DNA from: PSRJ01 sp963825305 | GTDB taxonomy: Bacteria; Acidobacteriota; Terriglobia; Bryobacterales; Bryobacteraceae | Assembly: GCA_963825305.1 (NCBI GenBank) | Contig: CAWGTA010000004.1 | Span: 434,001 to 498,000 of the forward strand | Direction of reading: 5' to 3' | Length of the DNA: 64,000 nt | Shown here: one piece after another, positions 25,793 through 34,129 of the stretch | Position numbering within the stretch: position 1 is the first letter of the stretch | How the letters are laid out: the number at the start of each line of letters is the position of its first letter | Position numbers and translations under genes: made by a program | The notes under the pieces: generated by a model | The model's input: the letters and a program-made list of their open reading frames with translations, nothing else | What the model was told of the DNA's origin: nothing | The model's database searches: none

Positions 25793-25807
25793 TTAGACTA
25801 TATCTAA
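25793..25807. promoter_or_regulatory. PerR/Fur box-like palindrome TTAGA-CTATA-TCTAA
   Basis: A 15-base inverted repeat, TTAGACTATATCTAA, seven bases upstream of the regulator's start codon. It has the 7-1-7 layout of PerR boxes (consensus TTATAATNATTATAA) with several matches at the outer positions. It would let the regulator repress the regulator-katG unit. Confidence 0.65.
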
Positions 25808-25825
25808 TGTGATATTTTGTCAAGA

Positions 25826-26338
25826 CTACTTTTCCTGCTGGTAGAACTCCGTCTCCGGCAGCGGGCTCTGCGGTGCCTGCCCCGCCAATCCGAGCCTGCT
25901 CCGCGCTCCAAACATAGGGCCGCGCGCAGGCTTAAGATCGGCAAACGCGGAGAGCCCCGGCCTCGTGTCCATGTTGTCGTAGATCGCTTCGATGTGGCCG
26001 GTGGCGCTGTAGGCTTCGTGCCAGAATCCGGTGCCCGCGGGATCCTTCAGATATTCTTTCCACCATGCCTGGTGCGGCAGAGCGCGCGTCCATGCTTCGA
26101 GTGATGAAAAATCCCGCCAATACTGGCGCATCCCCACGTGCAGCGGCCACAGCGAGAACACGAAGTTTTCATGCAGTAACAGGCCATCCGGTTTCTGCTC
26201 CACCGAACGGCTGATCTGCGGTCCAAATTTCATCACGGTTCCCACGCCGCGCAGATTGTTGACCTTCATGCCCAGGTAGATGATTACCAGCTCCGGGTAT
26301 TTCGTCACGTCTACGGTCTGCCGCTGCAGTCTTGCCAT
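25826..26338 (-). CDS. DUF4188 domain protein (heme-thiolate/monooxygenase-like small protein)
   Basis: A 170-residue soluble protein matching DUF4188: YLGMKVNNLRGVGTVMKFGP, LWPLHVGMRQYWRDFSSLEAWTRALPHQAWWKEYL and TGFWHEAYSATGHIEAIYDNM. Related proteins are annotated as monooxygenases or phenylacetaldoxime dehydratase-like. The likely haem ligand is among the histidines near HQAWW/FWHEAY. It lies upstream of the Fur/katG unit on the same strand, 40 bases from the regulator's start; the PerR-like box lies in between, so it may not be part of that unit. Confidence 0.75.
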   Translation of the reverse strand: MARLQRQTVDVTKYPELVIIYLGMKVNNLRGVGTVMKFGPQISRSVEQKPDGLLLHENFVFSLWPLHVGMRQYWRDFSSLEAWTRALPHQAWWKEYLKDPAGTGFWHEAYSATGHIEAIYDNMDTRPGLSAFADLKPARGPMFGARSRLGLAGQAPQSPLPETEFYQQEK

Positions 26339-26558
26339 AATGTCGCCTCAACCGCTTCCCGCAGTGTACACCGCATAACAGGCATCCGCTGCCTCGTTTT
26401 ATCCACAACCTTTGAACATTTGGGATTCTTGAATGCGCTCATTTCAGGGTGTAACAAATTTGTGGAAATCCCCGGGGTCGATCTGTTTTCCTTTGGACAT
26501 CAGCGGCGGCGAACTGGTACAAAAGGTCTCAATCCGCGCCGAAGGGTCGGGTATAAAC

Positions 26559-29072
26559 ATGGCGGCGACTACATCTTCATTAGCAGGTTCGGGTGAACGG
26601 CCCGGAGTTCCACCCGTAAGTGGGCTGCCGCGGCTGTCGGCGCGCATCGGTAAATACGAAGTCGAGGCCGAGATCGGTCACAGCGCAACCGTGAAAGTAT
26701 TCCGCGCGCTCGACCGCGACACCGGCCGGCCCGTTACTCTGAAGGTGCTGACCGATGTGGCCGACCGCGCGCTGGTAGAGCGCTTTCGCCGGGAGGTGGC
26801 CGCCGCCGCCGGATTGCGCAACCGGAGTTTCATCGCGATCTACGAATTGGGTGAGCACGTTGGCCTGCCGTTTGCCGCCATGCAACACCTGGACGGAGAT
26901 CTCTTGCGCCGGTCCATCCAATCGCACCGCTCCCTGACCTTGCTGCAGAAAATGCTAATTATGTGGCAGGTGGCCGAAGGCGTCCAGGCAGCCTACCGCG
27001 GCGGTCTCTCCTATGTTGGGATCCGGCCTTCCGGCATCGCGCTGGCGGGTGATGGCAGTGTGACCATTCAGGATTTCGGCATTGTGCGCCTCGACGGCCT
27101 GGCGGCCGATGACGCAGCCTACTATCAGGCGCCGGAAGAAATCGCCGACGCGGGTCCGCCGGACGAACTATGCGATATCTTCGCATGGGGCGCCGTCTAT
27201 TACGAACTGCTCACCGGTAACCATCCGTTCCTGATCGGGAATTCCGGAGACATCAGCCTCGATCTGCTGCACCAGGACCCGGCTCCCTTGCGCGAACTGG
27301 CGCCCGATTGTCCTGAGGCTTTGGAGCGGCTGGTCCACCGTGCTCTGGAAAGGCAGCGCGAATTGCGCTACCAGAGTCTGGATGACGTCCAGTTCGAAGC
27401 CGAGCCGATCCTGCGCGATTTGAAACGCAGCCGGGCCGCCGTGCTCTCGAGAGAAGCCCGCCGTCTGATGGACGCACAGAACCTGGACGAGGCCCAAGGG
27501 GTCCTGCGCGAAGCCCTGGAGCTCGATCCCGACAACCAGGCGGCGCACCGCCTGCGCACTACGGCGCAGGACCTGTTGCAGCGCCGCCGCGTGCAACCGC
27601 GGGTGCAGGCGTTGTTGCGCGAGGCCGAGGAAGAAGTCGCCGGTCTGCGATACGCGCGAGCCGCGGATATTCTCAAGGCCGCGGTGCGCCTGGACAGCAC
27701 CAATGCAGACGCCAAGGGACGCCTGGAACAGGTGCTCGCGCGCCTGGCGAAAATCCAGAGATGCGCGCAATTGGTTGCCGAGGGCCGGCGTTTACTGGAG
27801 CAGCGAAACCTGGCCGAGGCCCACGATCGCGCGGCCGCGGCGTTGGAGCAAGACCCCTACAATGCGGAGGCGGCTGAACTGATGGAGGCTGTCGGCGAAG
27901 CCATCCTGCGAGAGGAAGCCGAAGCCAAGATCGAGCAACAACTGACCAAAGCCAAATCACTGCTGCTGTTGCAGTCGTTCGACGAAGCCCTGGCCGTCCT
28001 GGAAGACTTGCGGGTCGAGTTCCCAGATTCTCCGGTCGTCGGGCAGTGGGTGGCTCACGTGCAAGGGCAGAAAGAGGAGGCCGCCGTCCGGCATGTAGCG
28101 GATGAAGCGCAGTGGCTGATCGGACAGGACCGTCCCGACCTGGCGGCCCAGCTCCTGCGCGAAAAATCAGCCGAGCTTCCCGATGAACCGGAGCTGCTCA
28201 CGCGCCTCGCCGCAGTTGAAAAGATTTTGCCCGCCTGGGAAGAGCGCCGCTTTATTCAGGATGCCCTGGGCCGGTCGGCGGGCCTGGAGCAAGCCCAGCA
28301 GTGGCCCGTGGCATTGACGGTATTGGAAGAAGCCTTGGAGACGTGTCCCGATTCCGCCGAATTGCAGGAAGCGGCGGAGCGGATGCGCGAGTTGTTGCGC
28401 GACCAGGAACGGCAAAGGAAACTGGCGCGACGCCTCGAAGCCATCGCCCAGAAAATGTCGACAGGGGCCTGGCCGCAGGCGCTCCCACTGATCGAATCGG
28501 CGCTCCTGGAGTTTCCGGACGAACCCGAGTTGCAGGCTCTGCTGGCGGAAACCAGGAGCGGCCTCAAGCGATCTGAATGCGAAGCCGCCGCGGCGGAAGT
28601 GCGCCGCTGCCTCGCAGACGGTGAAACGGAACAGGCCGGCGCGCTCCTCACAACGGCCATCGAGCTTCTGGGCGAAGAGCCGATCTTGCAAGAGCTTCTG
28701 CAAGAACTGGAGGCCGACAAGCGGTACCGGGACGAATGGCGAACGGCTCAGATCCTCTTCGGACGCCGGCAGCTAAAAGAGGCGGAACAGATCCTGACGC
28801 GGCTGGCCGCACAGAAACGGCCGGAGGCGCAAGCGCTGCTGGAGGCAGTCCGCCAGGCGCGCTCTGCCAGCGAGGAAGAGGACTTTTACAATCGCGGCCG
28901 TGAGAAAGCTCTTAAGCTCATTCAACAACAACAGTTGGAGCAGGCCGGCGATCTGCTGCGCAACATGCTCTCGCTTTTCCCTGGCGATCCCATCCTGGAG
29001 AGAGACCTGCAGTCGGTGCAGAGCTTGCGCGGCCCGGAAGTAGCGCGCCGGTGCCGGTGCCGGTTATCGTGA
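26559..29072 (+). CDS. Pseudokinase with TPR array (probably fused in vivo to the TonB-C protein downstream)
   Basis: An 837-residue protein starting at ATG 26559 behind GAAGGGTCGGG. Residues 30-280 form a protein-kinase fold: IGHSATVKVF for a degraded glycine loop, TLKVL (K62), an alpha-C glutamate (E79), TIQDFGIVR (D172) and YYQAPEEI. The catalytic loop HRDxKPxN is replaced by YVGIRPSG (152-159), so the catalytic Asp and Asn are lost. Residues 290-820 are a long series of TPR-like helical pairs (LDEAQGVLREALELDPDNQ, SFDEALAVLEDL, LAEAHDRAAAALEQDPYN). The frame ends in an odd Arg/Cys tail (ARRCRCRLS), while the overlapping next frame starts a TM-TonB protein, suggesting a frameshift near 29030-29050 and a true product of about 1,120 residues. 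First gene of a packed six-gene operon. Confidence 0.8.
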   Translation: MAATTSSLAGSGERPGVPPVSGLPRLSARIGKYEVEAEIGHSATVKVFRALDRDTGRPVTLKVLTDVADRALVERFRREVAAAAGLRNRSFIAIYELGEHVGLPFAAMQHLDGDLLRRSIQSHRSLTLLQKMLIMWQVAEGVQAAYRGGLSYVGIRPSGIALAGDGSVTIQDFGIVRLDGLAADDAAYYQAPEEIADAGPPDELCDIFAWGAVYYELLTGNHPFLIGNSGDISLDLLHQDPAPLRELAPDCPEALERLVHRALERQRELRYQSLDDVQFEAEPILRDLKRSRAAVLSREARRLMDAQNLDEAQGVLREALELDPDNQAAHRLRTTAQDLLQRRRVQPRVQALLREAEEEVAGLRYARAADILKAAVRLDSTNADAKGRLEQVLARLAKIQRCAQLVAEGRRLLEQRNLAEAHDRAAAALEQDPYNAEAAELMEAVGEAILREEAEAKIEQQLTKAKSLLLLQSFDEALAVLEDLRVEFPDSPVVGQWVAHVQGQKEEAAVRHVADEAQWLIGQDRPDLAAQLLREKSAELPDEPELLTRLAAVEKILPAWEERRFIQDALGRSAGLEQAQQWPVALTVLEEALETCPDSAELQEAAERMRELLRDQERQRKLARRLEAIAQKMSTGAWPQALPLIESALLEFPDEPELQALLAETRSGLKRSECEAAAAEVRRCLADGETEQAGALLTTAIELLGEEPILQELLQELEADKRYRDEWRTAQILFGRRQLKEAEQILTRLAAQKRPEAQALLEAVRQARSASEEEDFYNRGREKALKLIQQQQLEQAGDLLRNMLSLFPGDPILERDLQSVQSLRGPEVARRCRCRLS

Positions 29073-29923
29073 AGCCCGTCCCACCCCCAGAGCCACTGCG
29101 AAAACCCGCAGCGGTGGTTCCACTGCCCGCGCCGGCGTTCTCGCTGCCGCTAGCTGCCCGCGGGCGTTTCGCGGTGATCGCGCTGGCGGTGTTGTTGTTG
29201 GCCATCTTGACCGGCGTCATCATCGTGAGACTCGCGCGGAGTTCGGTTCCGGCCGCCAAGGCCACCGTTTCCAAGCCGGCGCCCCAAAAGCCGCCCGCCA
29301 AAACGGATGTCCTCGTACCCGCCGCCGCGCCTTCGGTTCCGGAACCGGAGCCGCCTGCGGCGAAAGCCGAGCCCGCGCCCTCCAAACACCCAGCCCAGGT
29401 AGTGGAGAAGGACGCCCCGGAGGCCAAGCCCGCCAACGCACCGTCTCCGCCTAAGCCCTTTAACCTGCCGCAGGCCCAAGCGGTTCGGGCACAAGCCCCC
29501 GTGATCCAGCCGCCGCCGGGCCCCGTTGTAGCTGCCAACCGTGATGTGCCCGGTTTGCCCGCGAATTTTCTTTCGCCCGTTACTGCCCCAGTGCCACCGG
29601 CTAGAGCACCGGTGCCCGACGCTGGCCCTGCGCCGCGACCGGCCGGCGGTCACGTGACCGAACCAAAACTGATCCGACGTCCGACACCGGTGTGGCCCGC
29701 CGTCGCCAAAGCACGCGGCATCTACGGCACCGTGAAAATCCAGGCCATCGTGGACAAACAGGGTAATGTGACAAACGTGAAAGTGACGTCCGGAAATCCG
29801 ATTCTTGCCACCGTCGCCAAGGACGCTGTGCTGCAGTCGCGCTACGAGCCAGGCAAGCTCAACGGCGAACCCACCGAAACACCGGTGGAAATTCAGATCG
29901 TGTTCGCGGGAGGCAACCGATAG
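29051..29923 (+). CDS. Single-span protein with Pro-rich linker and TonB C-terminal domain
   Basis: A 290-residue frame with one membrane span (AVIALAVLLLAILTGVIIV, about 40-60), a long Pro/Ala-rich periplasmic spacer, and a TonB_C domain (residues about 205-288: LIRRPTPVWPAVAKARGIYG, VKIQAIVDKQGNVTNVKVTSG, ILATVAKDAVLQSRYEPGKLNG). As drawn it begins with GTG at 29051, inside the end of the pseudokinase frame. It is more likely the C-terminal half of that protein, separated by a frameshift. In that case kinase and TPR domains are cytoplasmic and the TonB-like end reaches the outer membrane. No TonB box partner is encoded adjacent. Its stop overlaps the start of the ParA gene by one base. Confidence 0.8.
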   Translation: MPVPVIVKPVPPPEPLRKPAAVVPLPAPAFSLPLAARGRFAVIALAVLLLAILTGVIIVRLARSSVPAAKATVSKPAPQKPPAKTDVLVPAAAPSVPEPEPPAAKAEPAPSKHPAQVVEKDAPEAKPANAPSPPKPFNLPQAQAVRAQAPVIQPPPGPVVAANRDVPGLPANFLSPVTAPVPPARAPVPDAGPAPRPAGGHVTEPKLIRRPTPVWPAVAKARGIYGTVKIQAIVDKQGNVTNVKVTSGNPILATVAKDAVLQSRYEPGKLNGEPTETPVEIQIVFAGGNR

Positions 29924-30651
29924 TGGCGAGTCATCCCGTTGGGCAGATCGGCGGCCAGCTTACCCGGTTCCTGTTTCAGGCCATTAAGTACGTGCCGCGC
30001 CAGGCAGCGGTGGTGATCGCGGTCGTCAATCTCAAAGGAGGCTGCGGCAAATCCACGATTGCCGTCAACCTGGCTTGTGAATTAGCGAGTAATAACGATT
30101 CGGTGCTGCTGCTGGACAACGATTCGCAAGGCACCTCGATGCACTGGTCGAGCCACGGCCGGCTTCCTATCCGCGGCGAGTTCATGCCCCTGGAGAACGA
30201 GCAGGATGGCGAGCGGCTGGTCCGCGCGGTGGCGGCGCGCAACGAGCGCTACATCGTGCTGGATGCGCCCGCCCACGTGGGCGCGGCCACGCAGGCTGCC
30301 GGAAAGATCGCCGACCTGGTGTTGATTCCGGTTACCGCGAGCGGCGTGGACCTGCTGGCGACGCAAGCGGCCGTGGAGCTGATCCGGCAGGCGCGCATCC
30401 TCCGGCGCAGCGGCGTTCCGCGATGCCTGATCGTCCCCTCCAAGATCGACCGCCGTACCGATGCCGGCCGCCAGATCGACGAACAATTGCGCGGCTTCGG
30501 CGAAACGGTGGGGCCCAGCATCCACCAACGGACGGCGTTCGTGGAGGCCTTCGCAGCGGGTAAATGGATCGGGGAATACGCGCCGCAGAGTTCCGCCCAT
30601 TACGACATTACGTCTCTGGCGATCGCCGTGAAGAGGACCCTTCGGATATGA
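29923..30651 (+). CDS. ParA/MinD-family ATPase
   Basis: A 242-residue P-loop ATPase with the deviant Walker A of ParA/MinD proteins (NLKGGCGKSTIA, signature K38, K43), a Walker A' region in LLLDNDSQGT and a Walker B in YIVLDAPAHVG. There is no adjacent parB, so it looks like an orphan ParA that positions a protein complex rather than the chromosome. The GTG start overlaps the TAG of the TonB-C gene; its own TGA overlaps the next ATG. This tight packing ties it to the pseudokinase/TonB-C and TPR genes around it. Confidence 0.9.
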   Translation: MASHPVGQIGGQLTRFLFQAIKYVPRQAAVVIAVVNLKGGCGKSTIAVNLACELASNNDSVLLLDNDSQGTSMHWSSHGRLPIRGEFMPLENEQDGERLVRAVAARNERYIVLDAPAHVGAATQAAGKIADLVLIPVTASGVDLLATQAAVELIRQARILRRSGVPRCLIVPSKIDRRTDAGRQIDEQLRGFGETVGPSIHQRTAFVEAFAAGKWIGEYAPQSSAHYDITSLAIAVKRTLRI

Positions 30652-31184
30652 GCGCCAGCAACTTTCACGGCATCGTCAACGGGGCCATCGAACGCAATGG
30701 AACCACTGTACGCAACGGCAGGCGGCCCGCACCCGCCAAGCGCGTCGAGCGCACGGCTAAACAGGCTCCGGAGCCGGCAGCGTTCGTCAGGGTGGAATCG
30801 CAGGCGCAGAACGCGCCCATGTGGCCCATTCACCCTGATATGTGGCTGCAACCCGAGCTGCAGCTGGGAGTGCCCGCGGCAAGCGGTCTGCGCATCGAGC
30901 GGCGGCACGGCGTTCCGTCGCCGGAATTCGTGCGCGAACCCATGACGCCCGTGAGCCATCCGCCATCGCGCGAGACCACGGTTCATCCCGTGCTGCCGCG
31001 CATCGGCCAGCAGCTACCGGGGAGCGGCCTCGCGCCCCTGGGGTGGGATCCCCGGGTAGGGCGGACCCCCTGGTCCGCGCGGCTCCCCCGGACCCGCTCT
31101 ACTGTCGAAGAGGAAAGTGCTGGCCAAGCGGGGCAAGCCGACCAGGGGGTCCGCCCTACAGAAGAAAAAGAGGATCAGGTATGA
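30648..31184 (+). CDS. Pro-rich hypothetical protein with a repeat-encoded C-terminus
   Basis: A 178-residue protein beginning MSASNFHGIVNGAIERNGTT, mostly disordered and rich in Pro, Arg and Gln, with a short hydrophobic patch (NAPMWPIHPDMWLQPELQL). From about residue 137 the sequence is encoded by a 104-base palindromic element (31056-31159), so the tail is likely acquired. The ATG at 30648 overlaps the ParA stop (ATGA), and its own stop overlaps the next gene's ATG (31181). Placed between ParA and a TPR protein, it may be an adaptor; the function is unknown. Confidence 0.6.
   Translation: MSASNFHGIVNGAIERNGTTVRNGRRPAPAKRVERTAKQAPEPAAFVRVESQAQNAPMWPIHPDMWLQPELQLGVPAASGLRIERRHGVPSPEFVREPMTPVSHPPSRETTVHPVLPRIGQQLPGSGLAPLGWDPRVGRTPWSARLPRTRSTVEEESAGQAGQADQGVRPTEEKEDQV
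31056..31159. repeat. Palindromic element with perfect 20-base arms inside an ORF
   Basis: Arms 31056-31075 and 31140-31159 are perfectly complementary (arm GTAGGGCGGACCCCCTGGTC). The 64-base interior contains no stop in the coding frame, so the element is translated as part of the 178-residue protein gene. Only one copy is seen in this window. Confidence 0.82.
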
Positions 31185-32743
31185 GCTCCGCCCTCGCCGA
31201 TTCACTGGCCCTCGCAGCCTCGCTGCAGATTACCGGAAAGACTGAGGAGGCGCTCTCCGAACTGCTCGTGGCAAAGGGCGCGGACCATCCGCCGCCCAAG
31301 CTGCTGCATGCCATCGGCCACTTGCAATTTGAGCTCGGCCAGTTTGACTCCGCGGCAGCGACCTATACGGATGTGGCGCGCGCCGAAAGCGAGGATGCCA
31401 CCAGCCACTACAACCTGGCGGTCTGTTGGGAAAAGCTGGGCAATTGGGAGCAAGCGGCCGCGGCATTTCAAAAAACGGTGGAGCTCGATCCGCGCCGGGC
31501 GGGCGCCTACCTGGGTCTGGGGATCGCTCTGCTCCACTTGGGGCAGCCGCAAGAGGCTCTGGAGGCTTTCGAGCGGTGCCTGGAGCGCCAGCCGTTTCGC
31601 GATGCCGCTCTGCGCGGCAAGGCGGCGGCACTGCAACTGCTGAACCGAAACGAAGAGGCTGCCGAGCTTTATCAGAAGCTTCTCTCGCGCGATCCGCAAT
31701 CGCAGGAACTCCCCGCCAACCTGACTGCCGTGGCCCTGGCGCAGGGCGACTATGAGTTGCTGGCACAGAGCGCGCAGCGTCTGCTGGAAGTCCAACCGGA
31801 ATCACCGGTGGCTCTGGAATGCCTGGCGCTGGCGGCCGCGGCCAACCGGGATTACGACGGCGCCGTGGGATTCTTGAAGGCGCTCCTGGCCGATCACCCG
31901 AACAGCTTCGCCGGCTGGTTCAACTGCGGCGTGGCTCTGCAGAAGCTGGGCCGCTACCAGGAGGCTGCCGACGCCTATTCGCGCGGGGTATTCCTGGAAC
32001 CGGAATCGCCCGAAGCCTGGCTCAGCCTGGGAGCCGTTCTCCAGGAGTTGGACCAGTGGGAACCGGCGCGGGAAGCCTATGAGAAGGCCCTAGCTCTCGA
32101 TCCAACGCTCAAGACCGCTTTGTGGAACCTCGGGCTGCTCTCGGAGAATCGCGGAGAGTTGCGAGCGGCCGAACAGCTCTATGCCCGGTTGGCGGAGCGA
32201 TACCCGGAATCCCAGGACGCTTGGTTCCGGCTGGGCTACATTCGGTTTCAGTTGGGGGATTTTCCCGCCGCCATACAGGCTTTCGAATCGTATTTGGAGT
32301 TCCCCAAAAAGTCCTCTGACGCGTGGCTGAACATTGGTATGGCGCATTGCAAAATGGGAAATTGGGAGCTTGCCCAAGCCGCCTTCCAGCAGGTTCTGAA
32401 CCTGGCTCCGAAGTCCCCGGAAGCCGTGCGCTCACTGGCCGCGGTGGCGTTGGAGCGCCAGGACTTCAAGCAGGCCATGAGTCTCCACAAACAGCTTCTG
32501 GAACTGCGCGACGCCACCCCCGAGTTGCTCTACAACACCGGTTGGGTGGCGCAAAGGCTGGGCCGCGCTGCCGAGGCTGCCACTTACTATCAAAAAGCTC
32601 TCGCCCTTCGACCCGGCTTTCCCCAAGCTGCGCTCAACCTGGGGCACGCGCTCATGACGCTGGGACGGCACGAAGAGGCACATGCCAGTTGGCAGGCCGC
32701 GCTGCGCAGCGATGTCGAGCTGGCGGAACATTTCTTGGTCTGA
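31181..32743 (+). CDS. Tetratricopeptide repeat protein (about 13 TPRs)
   Basis: A 520-residue all-helical protein made of consecutive 34-residue TPRs, for example ATSHYNLAVCWEKLGNWEQAAAAF, AWLSLGAVLQELDQWEPAREAYEKALALDP, AWLNIGMAHCKMGNWELAQAAF and LYNTGWVAQRLGRAAEAATYYQKAL. No signal peptide, so cytoplasmic. ATG at 31181 overlaps the stop of the preceding gene. TPR scaffolds assemble multi-protein complexes; here the likely partners are the ParA ATPase and pseudokinase-TPR protein of the same operon. Confidence 0.9.
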   Translation: MSSALADSLALAASLQITGKTEEALSELLVAKGADHPPPKLLHAIGHLQFELGQFDSAAATYTDVARAESEDATSHYNLAVCWEKLGNWEQAAAAFQKTVELDPRRAGAYLGLGIALLHLGQPQEALEAFERCLERQPFRDAALRGKAAALQLLNRNEEAAELYQKLLSRDPQSQELPANLTAVALAQGDYELLAQSAQRLLEVQPESPVALECLALAAAANRDYDGAVGFLKALLADHPNSFAGWFNCGVALQKLGRYQEAADAYSRGVFLEPESPEAWLSLGAVLQELDQWEPAREAYEKALALDPTLKTALWNLGLLSENRGELRAAEQLYARLAERYPESQDAWFRLGYIRFQLGDFPAAIQAFESYLEFPKKSSDAWLNIGMAHCKMGNWELAQAAFQQVLNLAPKSPEAVRSLAAVALERQDFKQAMSLHKQLLELRDATPELLYNTGWVAQRLGRAAEAATYYQKALALRPGFPQAALNLGHALMTLGRHEEAHASWQAALRSDVELAEHFLV

Positions 32744-32762
32744 AGGAACGGAAAGGAACGAA

Positions 32763-33719
32763 ATGGGAACAAACGGAACCGACACAGTAGCTGCCCCCTG
32801 GCTCGAAGAAGAGGCCTTCCGGGTCCAGAGGGTGGACCGCGCGCCCACCGCGCCCGAGACGGAGCCCGAGCGCTCGCACGGAATCCGGGAAGCCACTCCC
32901 GATCTGAAGCTGGCGCCGCTGGTGGATAAGATCGCCTTCGGTTTGGCCAGGGGCCTGGTGATCGCCATGAAGGAACTGGAGAACCACATCGCCAGCGAGA
33001 CCCGCAACGTAGGAGAGAGTGTCGGCCGCCGCCTCGATACGCTCCAGGCCAGCTTTCAGGATCTGTCGGATGTGGTGTCCGAGCAGCGCGCCATGAGCCT
33101 TTCGGTTCAGGAGAAGTGCGAGCAACTGGCCGCAGCCACCTCTTCCCTCCAGGAATCCGACGCACGCCAGGCATCTGAGTTGAGCGCGCTGCGCAATGAA
33201 ACCCGGGAGCTTTCCGATTCGGTTACCGTTCGCATTGGCGGCCTTTCCAAAGAGGTGGCCGTTCAAAAAGAAGACGCCGGCCGGCGCCTGGAAACTCTCC
33301 AATCCGGTTTCGATGGCCTGACGGGGACCGTTGCCGAGCAGCGCGCGATGACTGTTTCGGTCCAGGAAAAACTGGCCTCGGCCACTGCGTCCCTGCAGGA
33401 ATCCGATGCCCGCCAAGCCGCCGAGCTGGGTGCCCTGCGCCACGAGACGAAAGAGTTCTCAGCGGCAGTCTCGGAGCGGATCGACGCAGTGTGCAAGGAA
33501 CTGGGCGTGCATCAGGAAGACATGGCGGCGGTCAAATCCACACTTTGCGGCTTCTCTTCCAGAGTGGATACGGTAGTGGAGCGGCTCGACCGGCAGGCCG
33601 ATGCCCTACGCGCGATGTATTCCACCTACTCCCAGCGCGAAACCGAACTCGAGCAGCTCGTCGATGGCTTGGCCAGATTGCGGGCTTATCCGGCACCGAT
33701 GGCAGCGAATCGGTTGTAG
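32763..33719 (+). CDS. Coiled-coil protein with an 85-residue tandem duplication
   Basis: A 318-residue protein. A charged N-terminal region (about 1-75) includes LAPLVDKIAFGLARGLVIAMKELE. Two tandem repeats follow, residues 89-173 and 174-254, both containing LQESDARQA and SEQRAM/AEQRAM motifs and clearly from one duplication. A final heptad region is at 262-305. It resembles proteins that form rods or polymers, such as bactofilin-associated or DivIVA-like scaffolds, but no family is recognised. ATG 32763 lies 20 bases after the TPR stop behind GGAAAGGAACG. Last gene of the ParA operon. It may be the structural or cargo component positioned by ParA. Confidence 0.72.
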   Translation: MGTNGTDTVAAPWLEEEAFRVQRVDRAPTAPETEPERSHGIREATPDLKLAPLVDKIAFGLARGLVIAMKELENHIASETRNVGESVGRRLDTLQASFQDLSDVVSEQRAMSLSVQEKCEQLAAATSSLQESDARQASELSALRNETRELSDSVTVRIGGLSKEVAVQKEDAGRRLETLQSGFDGLTGTVAEQRAMTVSVQEKLASATASLQESDARQAAELGALRHETKEFSAAVSERIDAVCKELGVHQEDMAAVKSTLCGFSSRVDTVVERLDRQADALRAMYSTYSQRETELEQLVDGLARLRAYPAPMAANRL

Positions 33720-33768
33720 ACTGGGTAACCGCTGGCTCGTTGTGAGCGGCGGAAAGGAAGGGGAGTGA

Positions 33769-34113
33769 ATGTCGTATTACCTGCTACAGGTGGGGTACAC
33801 ACCCGAGGCATGGGCCGCCATGGTCAAGAATCCGCAAGACCGGTCCGAAGCCGTGAAAGGGGCCGTAGAGACGCTGGGAGGCGTCATGGAACGCTTCTGG
33901 ATGGCGTTCGGCGAGTACGATATCGTGGGCATCGTTCAGATGCCGGACACTGTCAGCGCCGCCGCGTTCTCGATGGCGGTTGCGGCAGGAGGCGCCTGCC
34001 GGTCCGTCAAGACCACACCATTGCTGAGCACCGCGGAGAGTATTGCGGCGATGAAGAAGGCCGCCACGTGCGGATACAAACCGGCCACGCAGAGCGCTGT
34101 TACGAGCCATTGA
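33769..34113 (+). CDS. GYD domain protein
   Basis: A 114-residue protein of the GYD family (ferredoxin-like alpha-beta fold). It has YYLLQVGYTPEAWAAMVKNPQDR, VETLGGVMERFWMAFGEYDIVGIVQMPD and a C-terminal TTPLLSTAESIAAMKKA stretch. Function of GYD proteins is not established. GGAAGGGGAG lies before ATG 33769. It follows the ParA operon by 49 bases, so read-through is possible, and is followed by a good terminator. Confidence 0.85.
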   Translation: MSYYLLQVGYTPEAWAAMVKNPQDRSEAVKGAVETLGGVMERFWMAFGEYDIVGIVQMPDTVSAAAFSMAVAAGGACRSVKTTPLLSTAESIAAMKKAATCGYKPATQSAVTSH

Positions 34114-34129
34114 AGCCCTAACCGGGACT

